DNA from: Betaproteobacteria bacterium
GTDB taxonomy: Bacteria > Pseudomonadota > Gammaproteobacteria > Burkholderiales > SG8-39
Assembly (NCBI GenBank): GCA_011391295.1
Contig: JAABQT010000004.1
Span: 1 to 23,225 of the forward strand
DNA length: 23,225 bases
Reading direction: 5' to 3'
The position numbers and the translations under genes were made by a program. Shown here one piece after another: positions 1-7,294 of the stretch. The first letter of the stretch is position 1, and each line of letters begins with the position of its first letter. A model generated the notes under the pieces. That model did not search any database, was not told where the DNA came from, and worked only from the letters and a program-made list of their open reading frames with translations.

Positions 1-125
1 CGGCAAAAGTTGCGGTCGCCACCGTATGTTCGCAGGCGAAGGCCTTCCCCGCGGTCAAAGAGGTAGTCTTCTGCTGTTTCTCCCAGGGCGACCTGGCGGT
101 CTACGAGCAACTGCTCGCCGCCTGA
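1..125 (+). CDS. Macro-domain protein (ADP-ribose/O-acetyl-ADP-ribose processing), C-terminal fragment
   Basis: The 5' part of this gene lies outside the window. The open frame begins at base 3 and ends at TGA 123-125, giving about 40 residues. The tail contains KEVVFCCFSQGDLAVYEQLL, which matches the last beta strand and helix of macro domains of the MacroD/YmdB type (family pattern: V-[FL]-x-C-[CF]-[SD]-x-x-[DN]-x-x-x-Y-x-x-L-L). Such proteins bind ADP-ribose and often hydrolyse O-acetyl-ADP-ribose or mono-ADP-ribosyl groups in the cytoplasm. The catalytic part is not visible, so activity cannot be judged. The next gene starts 22 bases downstream on the same strand and may be co-transcribed. 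Confidence 0.75.
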   Translation, partial: AKVAVATVCSQAKAFPAVKEVVFCCFSQGDLAVYEQLLAA

Positions 126-147
126 CACCGACACAGGAACCCGCGAC

Positions 148-972
148 ATGCACCCGATCCCCCGCAGCCTGCTCCTCGCGGCCCTCGCCGCGCTCGCCGC
201 GCTCGCCGCGGGCTGCGCCCCCACGATGTTGCAGGACAAAGACGTCCTTGCGCAGCGCGTGGCGGCGCCGCACCGCAGCCCCGGCAACGTCGCGCGCGAC
301 GCCTACCGCCATCCGCTCGAGGTGATCGATTTCTTCGGCGTCAGGAAAGACAGCGTGGTGGTGGAGATCCTCCCGGGCAGCAGCGGCTATTACATGGAAA
401 TCCTCGCCCCCCACCTGCGCGACCAGGGCCGCTACATCGCCGCCAGCCGCGACGGTCTCGCGCCGCCGCAATACCTCGCCGACCACCGGAAACTGCTCGC
501 GCGCCTCGCCGCCGAGCCCGCCCCGTACGGCAAGGTCCTGGTGACCGAATTCAACGCCGACCTGCACGACATCGCGCCCCCGGGCAGCGCGGACTTCGTG
601 CTCACCTTCCGCAACATGCACAACTGGGTCGAGCGCAAGGAGATCGAGGGCGCGCTGCGCGCATTCCACCGGGCGCTCAAGCCCGGCGGCATCCTCGGCG
701 TCGTCGACCACCGCGGGCGCACCGACCAGACGCAGCAGGCGCAGATGAAATCCGGCTACCTGCGCCAGGACTACGCGATCGAGATCATCGAGAAAGCCGG
801 ATTCAGGCTGCTTGCCGCCTCCGAGGCGAACGCCAACCCGAAGGACGCCAAGGACCACCCCGAGGGCGTGTGGACGCTGCCGCCGTCCTACCGCCTGAAG
901 AATCAGGACCGCGAAAAATACCGGGCGATCGGCGAAAGCGACCGCTTCACACTCAAGTTCGCAAGACGCTGA
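148..972 (+). CDS. Lipoprotein-type SAM methyltransferase-like protein (COG4798-like)
   Basis: The protein has 274 residues. The N-terminus is a lipoprotein signal: Arg6, a Leu/Ala-rich core, then LAAG-Cys23 as a lipobox, with Ala after the Cys. The rest resembles the 'predicted methyltransferase' family with a class I fold: a motif-I-like segment VVEILPGSSGYYMEIL (about residues 70-85), FVLTFRNMHNWV (about 150-161) and the post-motif LKPGGILGVVDHRG (about 176-189). ATG 148 is preceded by an AGGAA ribosome site at about 132-136. Substrate unknown. The glycine loop is atypical (LPGSSG rather than GxGxG), and export by a lipoprotein signal is odd for a SAM enzyme, so it may bind something else or act before export. 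It ends 6 bases from the convergent hydrolase gene. Confidence 0.75.
   Translation: MHPIPRSLLLAALAALAALAAGCAPTMLQDKDVLAQRVAAPHRSPGNVARDAYRHPLEVIDFFGVRKDSVVVEILPGSSGYYMEILAPHLRDQGRYIAASRDGLAPPQYLADHRKLLARLAAEPAPYGKVLVTEFNADLHDIAPPGSADFVLTFRNMHNWVERKEIEGALRAFHRALKPGGILGVVDHRGRTDQTQQAQMKSGYLRQDYAIEIIEKAGFRLLAASEANANPKDAKDHPEGVWTLPPSYRLKNQDREKYRAIGESDRFTLKFARR
184..210 (+). repeat. Three tandem copies of a 9-bp unit in a signal peptide
   Basis: Positions 184-192, 193-201 and 202-210 are identical copies of CTCGCCGCG and encode Leu-Ala-Ala three times in the hydrophobic core of the lipoprotein signal. Copy-number change would keep the frame and alter signal length by three residues. Confidence 0.85.
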
Positions 973-978
973 GCCGCG

Positions 979-1587
979 CTAGCGGTAGAACACGTGCCGG
1001 CCGATGCGGGCCACGGGCTGTTTCTGCTTCGCCCACGCGGGTCGGATGTAGGTGGCGTGAAAATACATCGCGCCCTGCAGGCTGGGCACGTGCCGCCCGG
1101 AGTACACCTCCTCGGCCACCTTCTGCGCGCGCTCCCAATCCTCGCCGCGCGGATCGGGCAGCACCTTGAACTCCGTCCACGAGAACGCGCCGACGTAGCG
1201 CCCGCGCACCGCGTCCCAGTTCTTCTGGTACACCACATCGCACAGCGCTTCGGGATAGCGCGACGCAGCCCTGCGGTTCATGGTCACCTCCGCCACCGCG
1301 TACTGCCCCGCCGCCGGCTCGCCGCGCGCCTCGAAGTACACGTTGCGCGCCAGGCACTCCAGGTCCCGCGCCTCGGCCTGGCGTGCCATGTCGCGCACCG
1401 CGTCCTGGCGCGCGAACACCGCGTGCAGCCCGAAACCGAACCCGGCCAGCAGCGCGCCGACCAGCAGCACGCCGGCCATCGCCTCGAAGTCCGCGCGGTG
1501 CCAGAACAGGCGCAGGCTGCGACGCGCGTCCGCCAGCGCCCAGTACAGGCGCGAGGGCAACCCGGAGAATGAATCGTGGCCGCGCAT
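979..1587 (-). CDS. Cell wall hydrolase, SleB-like (Hydrolase_2 family)
   Basis: The protein has 202 residues. A cytoplasmic leader is followed by one membrane segment (about residues 35-58, AMAGVLLVGALLAGFGFGLH) and then a Hydrolase_2/SleB-type domain to the C-terminus. The domain opens with ARNVYFEARGE, whose Glu is the expected catalytic acid, and continues with VAEVTMNR, YPEALCDVVYQ and GAMYFHATYIRPAW. Members of this family are usually spore-cortex or peptidoglycan lytic enzymes. In a Gram-negative bacterium the likely role is murein remodelling, with the domain in the periplasm anchored to the inner membrane. ATG 1587 has no clear ribosome site, so the exact start is uncertain. The gene diverges from the FkbM gene across about 70 bases. 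Confidence 0.85.
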   Translation of the reverse strand: MRGHDSFSGLPSRLYWALADARRSLRLFWHRADFEAMAGVLLVGALLAGFGFGLHAVFARQDAVRDMARQAEARDLECLARNVYFEARGEPAAGQYAVAEVTMNRRAASRYPEALCDVVYQKNWDAVRGRYVGAFSWTEFKVLPDPRGEDWERAQKVAEEVYSGRHVPSLQGAMYFHATYIRPAWAKQKQPVARIGRHVFYR

Positions 1588-1657
1588 GGCAACGATGGTT
1601 CGCGCGGCAGCCCCGCCCTGTCAAGGGCACAATTGCATTTTGACAAAGAGGCAAGCA

Positions 1658-2431
1658 TTGTCGACGTTCAGGTCGGGGTCACGATTGCGCGCGAAGCGCC
1701 TGCAGCGCGCGTGGTTTGCGTTCGCCGACAAGTCGGCAATCCTGCGCAAGCTGTTCCTGTGGCGCAAGGCCTACCTGATCAGGCACCGCGCCACGCACTA
1801 CGCACAGTGGGGCGAGGACGTGGTGCTGGAGGGCTTCATGGCCAAGGGGCCGCCGCCGGAACAGGGCTGCTACATCGACGTGGGCTGCTTTCACCCGAAG
1901 AAATACAGCAACACCTACCGCCTGTACCGCAAGGGCTGGCGCGGCATCAACATCGACGTCGACCCGATCAAGCGCGACGTGTTCGAACTCGCGCGCCGCG
2001 GCGACGAGAACCTGTGCTGCGCGGTGGGCGACGCGGCGGGCAGCGCCACCCTGTACTCCTTCGGCCACTACTCGGTGCTCAGCACGCTCGACGCCGCCAC
2101 TGCCGCCGGGTACAGAAAACTTGGCTACGACTGCAGCGAGTCGCAGATCCAGGTGCGCACGCTCACCGAGATCTTCGAGGCCTCGCGTTTCCGGGAGCGC
2201 AGGATCGCGCTGCTCAGCATCGACGTCGAGGGGCACGAGGAAGCGGTGCTGCGCTCGCTGGATTTCGCCCGCTACCGCCCGGCGCTGATCCTGGTCGAAT
2301 TCCACGCGCCCACCCTTGCGCGCATGCAGCAGGACGGCAAGTACCGGCTGCTGACGCAGGAACTGGGCTACGAGCTGGTCAACTGGACCGGCCTCACGGC
2401 CTTTTTCAGGGACGCCGCAGCAGCTACCTGA
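1658..2431 (+). CDS. FkbM-family SAM-dependent methyltransferase
   Basis: The chosen start is TTG 1658 because GAGG at 1648-1652 sits 5 bases upstream. Earlier starts in the frame lie inside the opposite-strand hydrolase gene. This gives 257 residues. The FkbM pattern is clear: HYAQWGEDVVLEGF, then CYIDVGCFHPKKYSNTY as the SAM-binding loop, GWRGINIDVDP, CAVGDAAGSATLY, and IALLSIDVEGHEEAVL in the second half, with a C-terminal strand near ILVEFHAP. FkbM enzymes O-methylate sugars, polyketides or lipids. The substrate cannot be read from the sequence and no glycan cluster is adjacent. Its TGA (2429-2431) overlaps the TAG of the convergent small gene by 8 bases in all. Confidence 0.85.
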   Translation: MSTFRSGSRLRAKRLQRAWFAFADKSAILRKLFLWRKAYLIRHRATHYAQWGEDVVLEGFMAKGPPPEQGCYIDVGCFHPKKYSNTYRLYRKGWRGINIDVDPIKRDVFELARRGDENLCCAVGDAAGSATLYSFGHYSVLSTLDAATAAGYRKLGYDCSESQIQVRTLTEIFEASRFRERRIALLSIDVEGHEEAVLRSLDFARYRPALILVEFHAPTLARMQQDGKYRLLTQELGYELVNWTGLTAFFRDAAAAT

Positions 2432-2909
2432 TGCGGTAGATCTCGGCGTCGAAGTTGCCGCGCCAGACGCTCAGGTCCACCCGCCGGCGCTTGAGCTGCG
2501 AGGTGAGCAACGCGTGCTCGGCGCCGCGGTCCCAGCGCACCCGGCGCAGCTCGCGCTTGTCCTTGCGGCCTTCGATGACCTCGCGCACCTCGGCGCCCGG
2601 CGCGCCGTACTGCTGCCTGAGGTAGGCCAGCACGCGCTCGAGCTGCGACGCGGCGAAGCGCACGTCGAATGCCTGCACCGCGCCGCCGCGCAGGTAAAAG
2701 CTGATGCGCGCCTGCGCCCCGCCGAACTGGATCCTGGCGTCGTCGCAGCGCCGGTCCGCCGCGTCGGATTTCCACTCCAGCGGCTTGCAGCGCGCCGCGG
2801 GGAACTGTTTTTGCACCTCGGCCTCGCTTGCGCCCAGCGCGACGCCGTTGGCGTCGTACCCCCAGGCGGGCAGCGCAGCAAACAGCAGGATAATGGGGAC
2901 AGACCTCAT
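2424..2909 (-). CDS. Small secreted protein of unknown function
   Basis: I do not recognise a named family. The protein has 161 residues. A short signal peptide (MRSVPIILLFAALPAWG, cut probably after Ala or Gly near residue 15-18) leads a mature domain with a GVALGASEAEVQKQFP start seen in various small periplasmic proteins. There are two cysteines (in AARCKPLEW and RRCDDARI) that could pair. The ATG (2909-2907) overlaps the upstream monooxygenase stop as ATGA and lies inside a REP-like hairpin, which also encodes the first residues MRSVP. No Shine-Dalgarno site is visible, so expression probably depends on coupling to the upstream gene. It is the last gene of the aminobenzoate-like operon. 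A link to aromatic metabolism is not shown. Confidence 0.65.
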   Translation of the reverse strand: MRSVPIILLFAALPAWGYDANGVALGASEAEVQKQFPAARCKPLEWKSDAADRRCDDARIQFGGAQARISFYLRGGAVQAFDVRFAASQLERVLAYLRQQYGAPGAEVREVIEGRKDKRELRRVRWDRGAEHALLTSQLKRRRVDLSVWRGNFDAEIYRIR

Positions 2910-2947
2910 TTGCGTGAAGAAGAAGCGTAATTGAGGTCTGTCCCCTT
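2893..2947. repeat. REP-like inverted repeat (hairpin) at an operon gene junction
   Basis: A perfect 14-bp arm GGGGACAGACCTCA (2895-2908) is repeated inverted at 2932-2945 (TGAGGTCTGTCCCC), with a 23-base centre. The inner flanks CTCATTTGCG and CGTAATTGAG extend the symmetry imperfectly. GGGGACAGACC-type palindromes resemble REP/REPIN elements mobilised by RAYT (Y1_Tnp) transposases. No such transposase is in the window and this is the only copy I found. The element covers the last codons and TGA of the monooxygenase and the ATG of the small secreted protein. Confidence 0.75.
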
Positions 2948-5263
2948 TTCCTCGTGGCTCGCCGGCCGCGCGCGCAGCTTCACGTCGGTGAGCTCGGCGC
3001 GCTCGCGCTGGGCGTTGCGGGTGGCCTGGTCGCGGCCCGGGTGGTATTGCGGCGGCCAGTACTGGCCCGCATGCTGGTACCAGGCCGAGGCCTGCAGGGT
3101 GAAATACGGATTGGCGAGGTGCGGGCGCGCGAGCGCCACCAGGTCCGCCTTGCCCGCGGCGAGCAGCGTATTCACCTGGTCGGGCGTGGTGATCGCCCCC
3201 ACCGTCATGGTCGCGATGCCCACTTCGTTCCTCACCCAGTCGGCGTAGGAGGCCTGGTACATGCGGCCGTAGACCGGTTTTTGTTCCGGCACCGTCTGGC
3301 CGGTCGAGCAGTCGATCAGGTCGCAGCCGGCATCCTTCAGCATGCGCGTCAGCGCCACCAGGTCCTCGCCCGAGAGCCCGCCCGGCGCCCAGTCGGTGGC
3401 CGAGATGCGCGCCGACATGGGTTTTTCCTGCGGCCACGCGGCGCGGCAGGCGGCGAACACTTCCAGCGGCCAGCGCATGCGGTTTTCGATCGGGCCGCCG
3501 TAGTCATCCTTGCGCCGGTTGGTGAGCGGCGAGATGAAGCTCGCGAGCAGGTAGCCGTGCGCCATGTGCAGTTCCAGCATGTCGAAACCGGCTTCGTGCG
3601 CCAGCGCCGTCGAACGCACGAACTGGCCCGTCACCAGATCCATGTCCGCGCGCGTCATTTCGCGCGGCACCTGCGATTCGCCCGCCAGGTAGGGAATCGG
3701 CGAGGCGGAGACGAGCGGCCAGTTGCCCGACTCGAGCGGATGGTCCATGCGCTCCCAGCCAAGCTGCGTCGAGCCCTTGCGCCCCGAGTGCCCGAGCTGC
3801 ATGCACAGCTTCGCCTTCGAATTGGCGTGGCAGAAGTCCACGATGCGCTTGAACGCGTCGCGCTGCGCCTCGTTCCACAGCCCGGTGCATCCCGGCGTGA
3901 TGCGCGCCTCGGGCGAAGGGCAGGTCATCTCCACGTACACCAGGCCCGCACCGCCGATGGCGCGGCCCGCGAGGTGCACGAAGTGCCAGTCGGTGGGCAT
4001 GCCCTGCACCGCCGAGTACTGGTCCATCGGCGATACCACCACGCGGTTTTCCACCTGCATGCCGCGCAAGCGGAACGGCGTGAACATCGGCACCGGCGGA
4101 TGGCGCGCGTCGATCTCGTAGCCCTGCGTGCGCGCCTCGCGCGCGAACCAGCGCTGCGTGCCCTGCACGAACGCCGGGTCCCTCAGTTCCAGGTTCTCCC
4201 AGGTGATCTGCTTTGAGCGCGACATCACGCCGAAGGCGAACTGCTCGGGCGCCATGCCCCAGTAGCGCTGCATGTGCTCGAACCAGGCGAGCGACACGTT
4301 GGCCGCGTGCTGCGTCTTCTCCACCTCCTCGCGCCGCGCTGTGTCGTAGCGCGCCAGCGCCTTGCCGACGTCGCCGTCGGACTTCAGCGCCTCGTACAGC
4401 GCGATGGCGTCCTCCATCGCCAGCTTGGTGCCCGAGCCGATGGAGAAATGCGCCGTCGCCTTGGCGTCGCCGACCAGGACCGCGTTGCCTTTCACCCAGG
4501 TCTTGTTGACGATGGTGGGAAAATTGCGCCAGATGGAGCGGTTGGCGATCAGCGGGTGGCCATCGAGCTCCTCGGCGAACACGCGCTCGAGCACCGGCAG
4601 CATCTCGGCCTCGCCCATCCTGTCGAAGCCGAAATTCTTCCAGGTCCGCTCGTCGGTCTCGATCACCCAGGTCGAGCGGCCCTCCTCGTACTGGTAGCAG
4701 TGCGCGAGGATGATGCCCTCGGGCGTCTCGCGGAAAAAATACTTGAACGCGTCCAGCGGCCGGGTCGAGCCGAGCCAGGTGAACTTGTTCGGCCGCAGGT
4801 CGGTGCTCGGCTGGAAATGCGCCTTGTGCTGCTCGCGGATCTTCGAGTTGATGCCGTCGGCCACCACCACCAGAGCGGAGTCGGCGAACTGCTCCAGGCC
4901 CTCGACTTCGGTCTGAAACCGGATCTGCACGCCGAGCTCGCGGCAGCGGTCCTGCAGGATGGCGAGCAGCGCGTTGCGGGAGCAGCCGCAAAAACCGTTG
5001 CCCTCCGAGCGCAGCGTGCGGCCCTTGTACACCACGTCCACGCCGCCCCAGTAGGCGAAGCGGCGCCGGATGCGCTCGTAGCTCACCAGGTCGTAAGCCT
5101 TGAAGGTATCCAGCGTCTGGTCGGAGAACACCACGCCGAAGCCGAAGGTTTCGTCCGGGCGGTTGCGCTCGTAGGCCGTGACCTCCCAGCGCGGCCAGGC
5201 CTTTTTCGCCAGCAGCGCGAAGTACAGCCCGCCCGGGCCGCCGCCGACGATGGAAATCTTCAT
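2906..5263 (-). CDS. Two-domain flavoenzyme: 2-aminobenzoyl-CoA monooxygenase/reductase or salicylyl-CoA 5-hydroxylase type
   Basis: The protein has 785 residues. Residues 1 to about 380 form an FAD aromatic hydroxylase: MKISIVGGGPGGLYFA is the dinucleotide-binding fold, and VLVGDAKATAHFSIGSGTK is the GD motif near residue 290. Residues 388 to about 735 form an Old Yellow Enzyme-type FMN domain, with MFTPFRLRGMQVENRVVVSP, MQLGHSGRKG and HGYLLASFISPLTNRRKDDY. This fusion is the architecture of Azoarcus evansii 2-aminobenzoyl-CoA monooxygenase/reductase, which hydroxylates and then reduces the CoA-bound ring, and of proteins annotated as salicylyl-CoA 5-hydroxylase. The neighbouring ligase and Rid gene favour aminobenzoyl-CoA (inference). 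The start overlaps the Rid stop by four bases (ATGA). The last 13 residues (773-785, KGTDLNYASSSRK) come from the REP-like hairpin. Confidence 0.88.
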   Translation of the reverse strand: MKISIVGGGPGGLYFALLAKKAWPRWEVTAYERNRPDETFGFGVVFSDQTLDTFKAYDLVSYERIRRRFAYWGGVDVVYKGRTLRSEGNGFCGCSRNALLAILQDRCRELGVQIRFQTEVEGLEQFADSALVVVADGINSKIREQHKAHFQPSTDLRPNKFTWLGSTRPLDAFKYFFRETPEGIILAHCYQYEEGRSTWVIETDERTWKNFGFDRMGEAEMLPVLERVFAEELDGHPLIANRSIWRNFPTIVNKTWVKGNAVLVGDAKATAHFSIGSGTKLAMEDAIALYEALKSDGDVGKALARYDTARREEVEKTQHAANVSLAWFEHMQRYWGMAPEQFAFGVMSRSKQITWENLELRDPAFVQGTQRWFAREARTQGYEIDARHPPVPMFTPFRLRGMQVENRVVVSPMDQYSAVQGMPTDWHFVHLAGRAIGGAGLVYVEMTCPSPEARITPGCTGLWNEAQRDAFKRIVDFCHANSKAKLCMQLGHSGRKGSTQLGWERMDHPLESGNWPLVSASPIPYLAGESQVPREMTRADMDLVTGQFVRSTALAHEAGFDMLELHMAHGYLLASFISPLTNRRKDDYGGPIENRMRWPLEVFAACRAAWPQEKPMSARISATDWAPGGLSGEDLVALTRMLKDAGCDLIDCSTGQTVPEQKPVYGRMYQASYADWVRNEVGIATMTVGAITTPDQVNTLLAAGKADLVALARPHLANPYFTLQASAWYQHAGQYWPPQYHPGRDQATRNAQRERAELTDVKLRARPASHEEKGTDLNYASSSRK

Positions 5264-5679
5264 GCCGCCCCCGCGTCGGGAATCACCGCCGTGGCCTCGA
5301 TCTCGAGCCGCGCCGCGTCCTCCACCAAGCCGCCCACTTGCAGCACCGCCATTACCGGGTAGTGTCGGCCGATCAACTCGCGATAGGCGGCACCGACCTC
5401 CTTGATCGCGCCGAGGTATTCCTGCTTGTCGAGCACGTACCAGGTGAGTCGCACGAGGTGCTCGGGCCGCCCGCCCGCCTCGGCCAGGACCTCGAGGATG
5501 TTCTGCAGCGCCTGGCGGAACTGGCCGGCGAAGCCTTTCTCCCGCCACTCGCCCTGCCCCGTGTATCCGACCTGGCCGGCGATGTACACGGTGGTGCCGC
5601 CGCGCACCGCGATGCCGTTGGAAAATCCCCGGGGCTTCGCCCAGGCGGGAGGTTGCAGGATCTGCATCATCGGACTCAC
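5260..5679 (-). CDS. RidA/YjgF-family protein lacking the catalytic arginine
   Basis: The protein has 139 residues from GTG 5679; ATGs at 5670 and 5667 are alternatives. GTG is preferred because AGAGG sits 8 bases upstream and the ligase stop is only 4 bases away. The fold signature is complete: YIAGQVGY, QFRQALQNILEVLAEAGG, LVRLTWYVLDKQEY and the ending ARLEIEATAVIP. Archetypal RidA deaminates reactive enamines/imines using an arginine in FPAR-type context (Arg105 in E. coli). Here the aligned segment is YPVMAVLQV, so Met replaces Arg, as in Rid subgroups without proven deaminase activity. A Rid-like gene is also part of the Azoarcus aminobenzoate clusters. The gene lies between ligase and monooxygenase, coupled to both. 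Confidence 0.88.
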   Translation of the reverse strand: MSPMMQILQPPAWAKPRGFSNGIAVRGGTTVYIAGQVGYTGQGEWREKGFAGQFRQALQNILEVLAEAGGRPEHLVRLTWYVLDKQEYLGAIKEVGAAYRELIGRHYPVMAVLQVGGLVEDAARLEIEATAVIPDAGAA

Positions 5680-5683
5680 TTTC

Positions 5684-7294
5684 TCAGCCTCTCAGCTTGA
5701 AGCGCTGCAGCTTGCCGGTTTCGGTGCGCGGCAGCTTGTCGACGAACTCGATGGCGCGCGGGTACTTGTAGGGAGCGATGGCGTTCTTCACGTGCTCCTG
5801 CAGCTCTTTCGCCATCGCGTCCGACGCCCGCGCTTCAGGCTTGAGCACGACGTAGGCCTTGACCACGGCGCCGCGCTCGGCGTCGGGCACGCCGACCACG
5901 CCGCACTCGGCCACCGCGGGGTGCGCCAGCAGCGCGCCTTCCACTTCCGGCCCGGCGATGTTGTAGCCCGCGGAGATGATCATGTCGTCGGTGCGCGCCT
6001 GGTAGAAGAAATAGCCGTCCGCGTCCATCTGGTAGGCGTCGCCCGTCACGTTCCAGCCCTCATGCACGTAGTCCTTCTGCCGCTCGTCGGCGAGATAGCG
6101 GCAGCCGGTGGGTCCTTTCACCGCGAGCCGGCCGATGACGCCGGGCTTGCAGGGCTTGCCCTCCTCGTCGAGCACCGTGGCGCGGTAGCCCGGGACGGCG
6201 TAGCCGGTGGCGCCGCGGCGCACGCGCTCGGGCGTGTGCGAGATGAACATGTGGATCATCTCGGTGGTGCCGATACCGTCGATGATCTCGATGCCGGTCG
6301 CCTGCTTGAACAGCTGGCGCGTCGCATCGGGCAGAGCCTCGCCCGCCGACACGCACTTGCTGAGCGAGCGCAGGTCGTAGTTGTTCGCGATCCCGGCCAT
6401 CGCACGGTACATGGTGGGTGCGCTGAAGCAGATGGTGGCCCGGTACCGCTGGATGGTCTCGAGCAGGGTGTCCGGCGCGAGCTTCTCCACCAGCACGGTA
6501 GAGGCGCCCACGCGCATCGGGAAGGTGAGCATGCCGCCAAGCCCGAAGGTGAAGGCGAGCGGCGGCGTGCCGCAGAAGACGTCATCCTTGGTCGCGCCGA
6601 GGCACGAGCGCGGGAAGGCGTCGCACATGGCGATCACATCGCGATGGAAATGCATGGTGCCCTTGGGCTTGCCGGTGGTGCCCGAGGTGAAGGCGATGAG
6701 CGCCACGTCCTCGGCCGCGGTATCCACGTTGGCGAACACCTGCGGCGAGCGCACGCAAAGCGCGTCGAGCGAGTCGCGCGTTTCGTCGTGCCAGTACTTG
6801 ACGCTCTTCAGCGTCGGGCAGCGCGCGCGCGCGCCTTCGAGTTCGGCGGCGAGCCGCCGGTCGCACAGCGCATGGCTCACTTCGGCCTTGTTGAGGATCT
6901 CGGTCAGTTCCTTGGCGCGCAGCAGCGGCATGGTGGCCACGCACACGCCGCCCGCCTTCATCACCGCGAACCAGCAGGCCGCCATCATCGGGCTGTTGGG
7001 TCCGCGCAGCAGCACGCGGTTGCCGGGCTTGAGGCCCATCTCGCGCACCAGCACGTTGGCGATGCGGTTCGCCTGCGCGTAGAGCTCGGTGTAGGTGCAG
7101 CTGCCCTCCTCCGCGCGGATCACCGACCGGTGGCCGAAGCCGCGGCTCACCATCTTGTCGAGGAGCTCGGTGGCGCAGTTCATGCGTATCGGGTAGCGGA
7201 ACTCGGGCCGCTCGAACAGGAACTCGGGCCATTGGCTCCGGGGCGGCAGGTTGTCCCGGGCGAAGCAGTCGACGTGCGCCGACTTGGCGATCAT
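5684..7294 (-). CDS. 2-aminobenzoate/benzoate-type CoA ligase (AMP-forming)
   Basis: The protein has 536 residues. It is an ANL-superfamily adenylate-forming enzyme: the P-loop [11 protein letters not shown] lies at 202-212, [11 protein letters not shown] follows in the middle, [20 protein letters not shown] marks the hinge side, and [14 protein letters not shown] carries the C-terminal catalytic lysine (Lys528). The N-terminus, with [21 protein letters not shown], is characteristic of 2-aminobenzoate-CoA ligase-type proteins. It would activate the aromatic acid to its CoA thioester at the cost of ATP to AMP, the first step before the flavoenzyme downstream. Start ATG 7294 overlaps the stop of the acyl-CoA dehydrogenase by four bases (ATGA), which fixes the start. 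Substrate choice between anthranilate, benzoate and salicylate is inferred from context. Confidence 0.88.
   Translation of the reverse strand: MIAKSAHVDCFARDNLPPRSQWPEFLFERPEFRYPIRMNCATELLDKMVSRGFGHRSVIRAEEGSCTYTELYAQANRIANVLVREMGLKPGNRVLLRGPNSPMMAACWFAVMKAGGVCVATMPLLRAKELTEILNKAEVSHALCDRRLAAELEGARARCPTLKSVKYWHDETRDSLDALCVRSPQVFANVDTAAEDVALIAFTSGTTGKPKGTMHFHRDVIAMCDAFPRSCLGATKDDVFCGTPPLAFTFGLGGMLTFPMRVGASTVLVEKLAPDTLLETIQRYRATICFSAPTMYRAMAGIANNYDLRSLSKCVSAGEALPDATRQLFKQATGIEIIDGIGTTEMIHMFISHTPERVRRGATGYAVPGYRATVLDEEGKPCKPGVIGRLAVKGPTGCRYLADERQKDYVHEGWNVTGDAYQMDADGYFFYQARTDDMIISAGYNIAGPEVEGALLAHPAVAECGVVGVPDAERGAVVKAYVVLKPEARASDAMAKELQEHVKNAIAPYKYPRAIEFVDKLPRTETGKLQRFKLRG

Noticed and set aside
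1596..1624. Possible promoter for the cell wall hydrolase (TTGACA on the minus strand at 1624-1619)
   Set aside because: At 17-base spacing the -10 would be GAACCA, a poor match, and the start site would fall almost on the ATG.
2954..4216. Plus-strand open frame of 420 codons opposite the monooxygenase
   Set aside because: Arg/His/Val-rich shadow of the OYE domain coding sequence.
6818..6835. Alternating GC run (possible Z-DNA) within the ligase gene
   Set aside because: Such runs are common in this GC-rich coding sequence and occur at several places; nothing marks it as functional.
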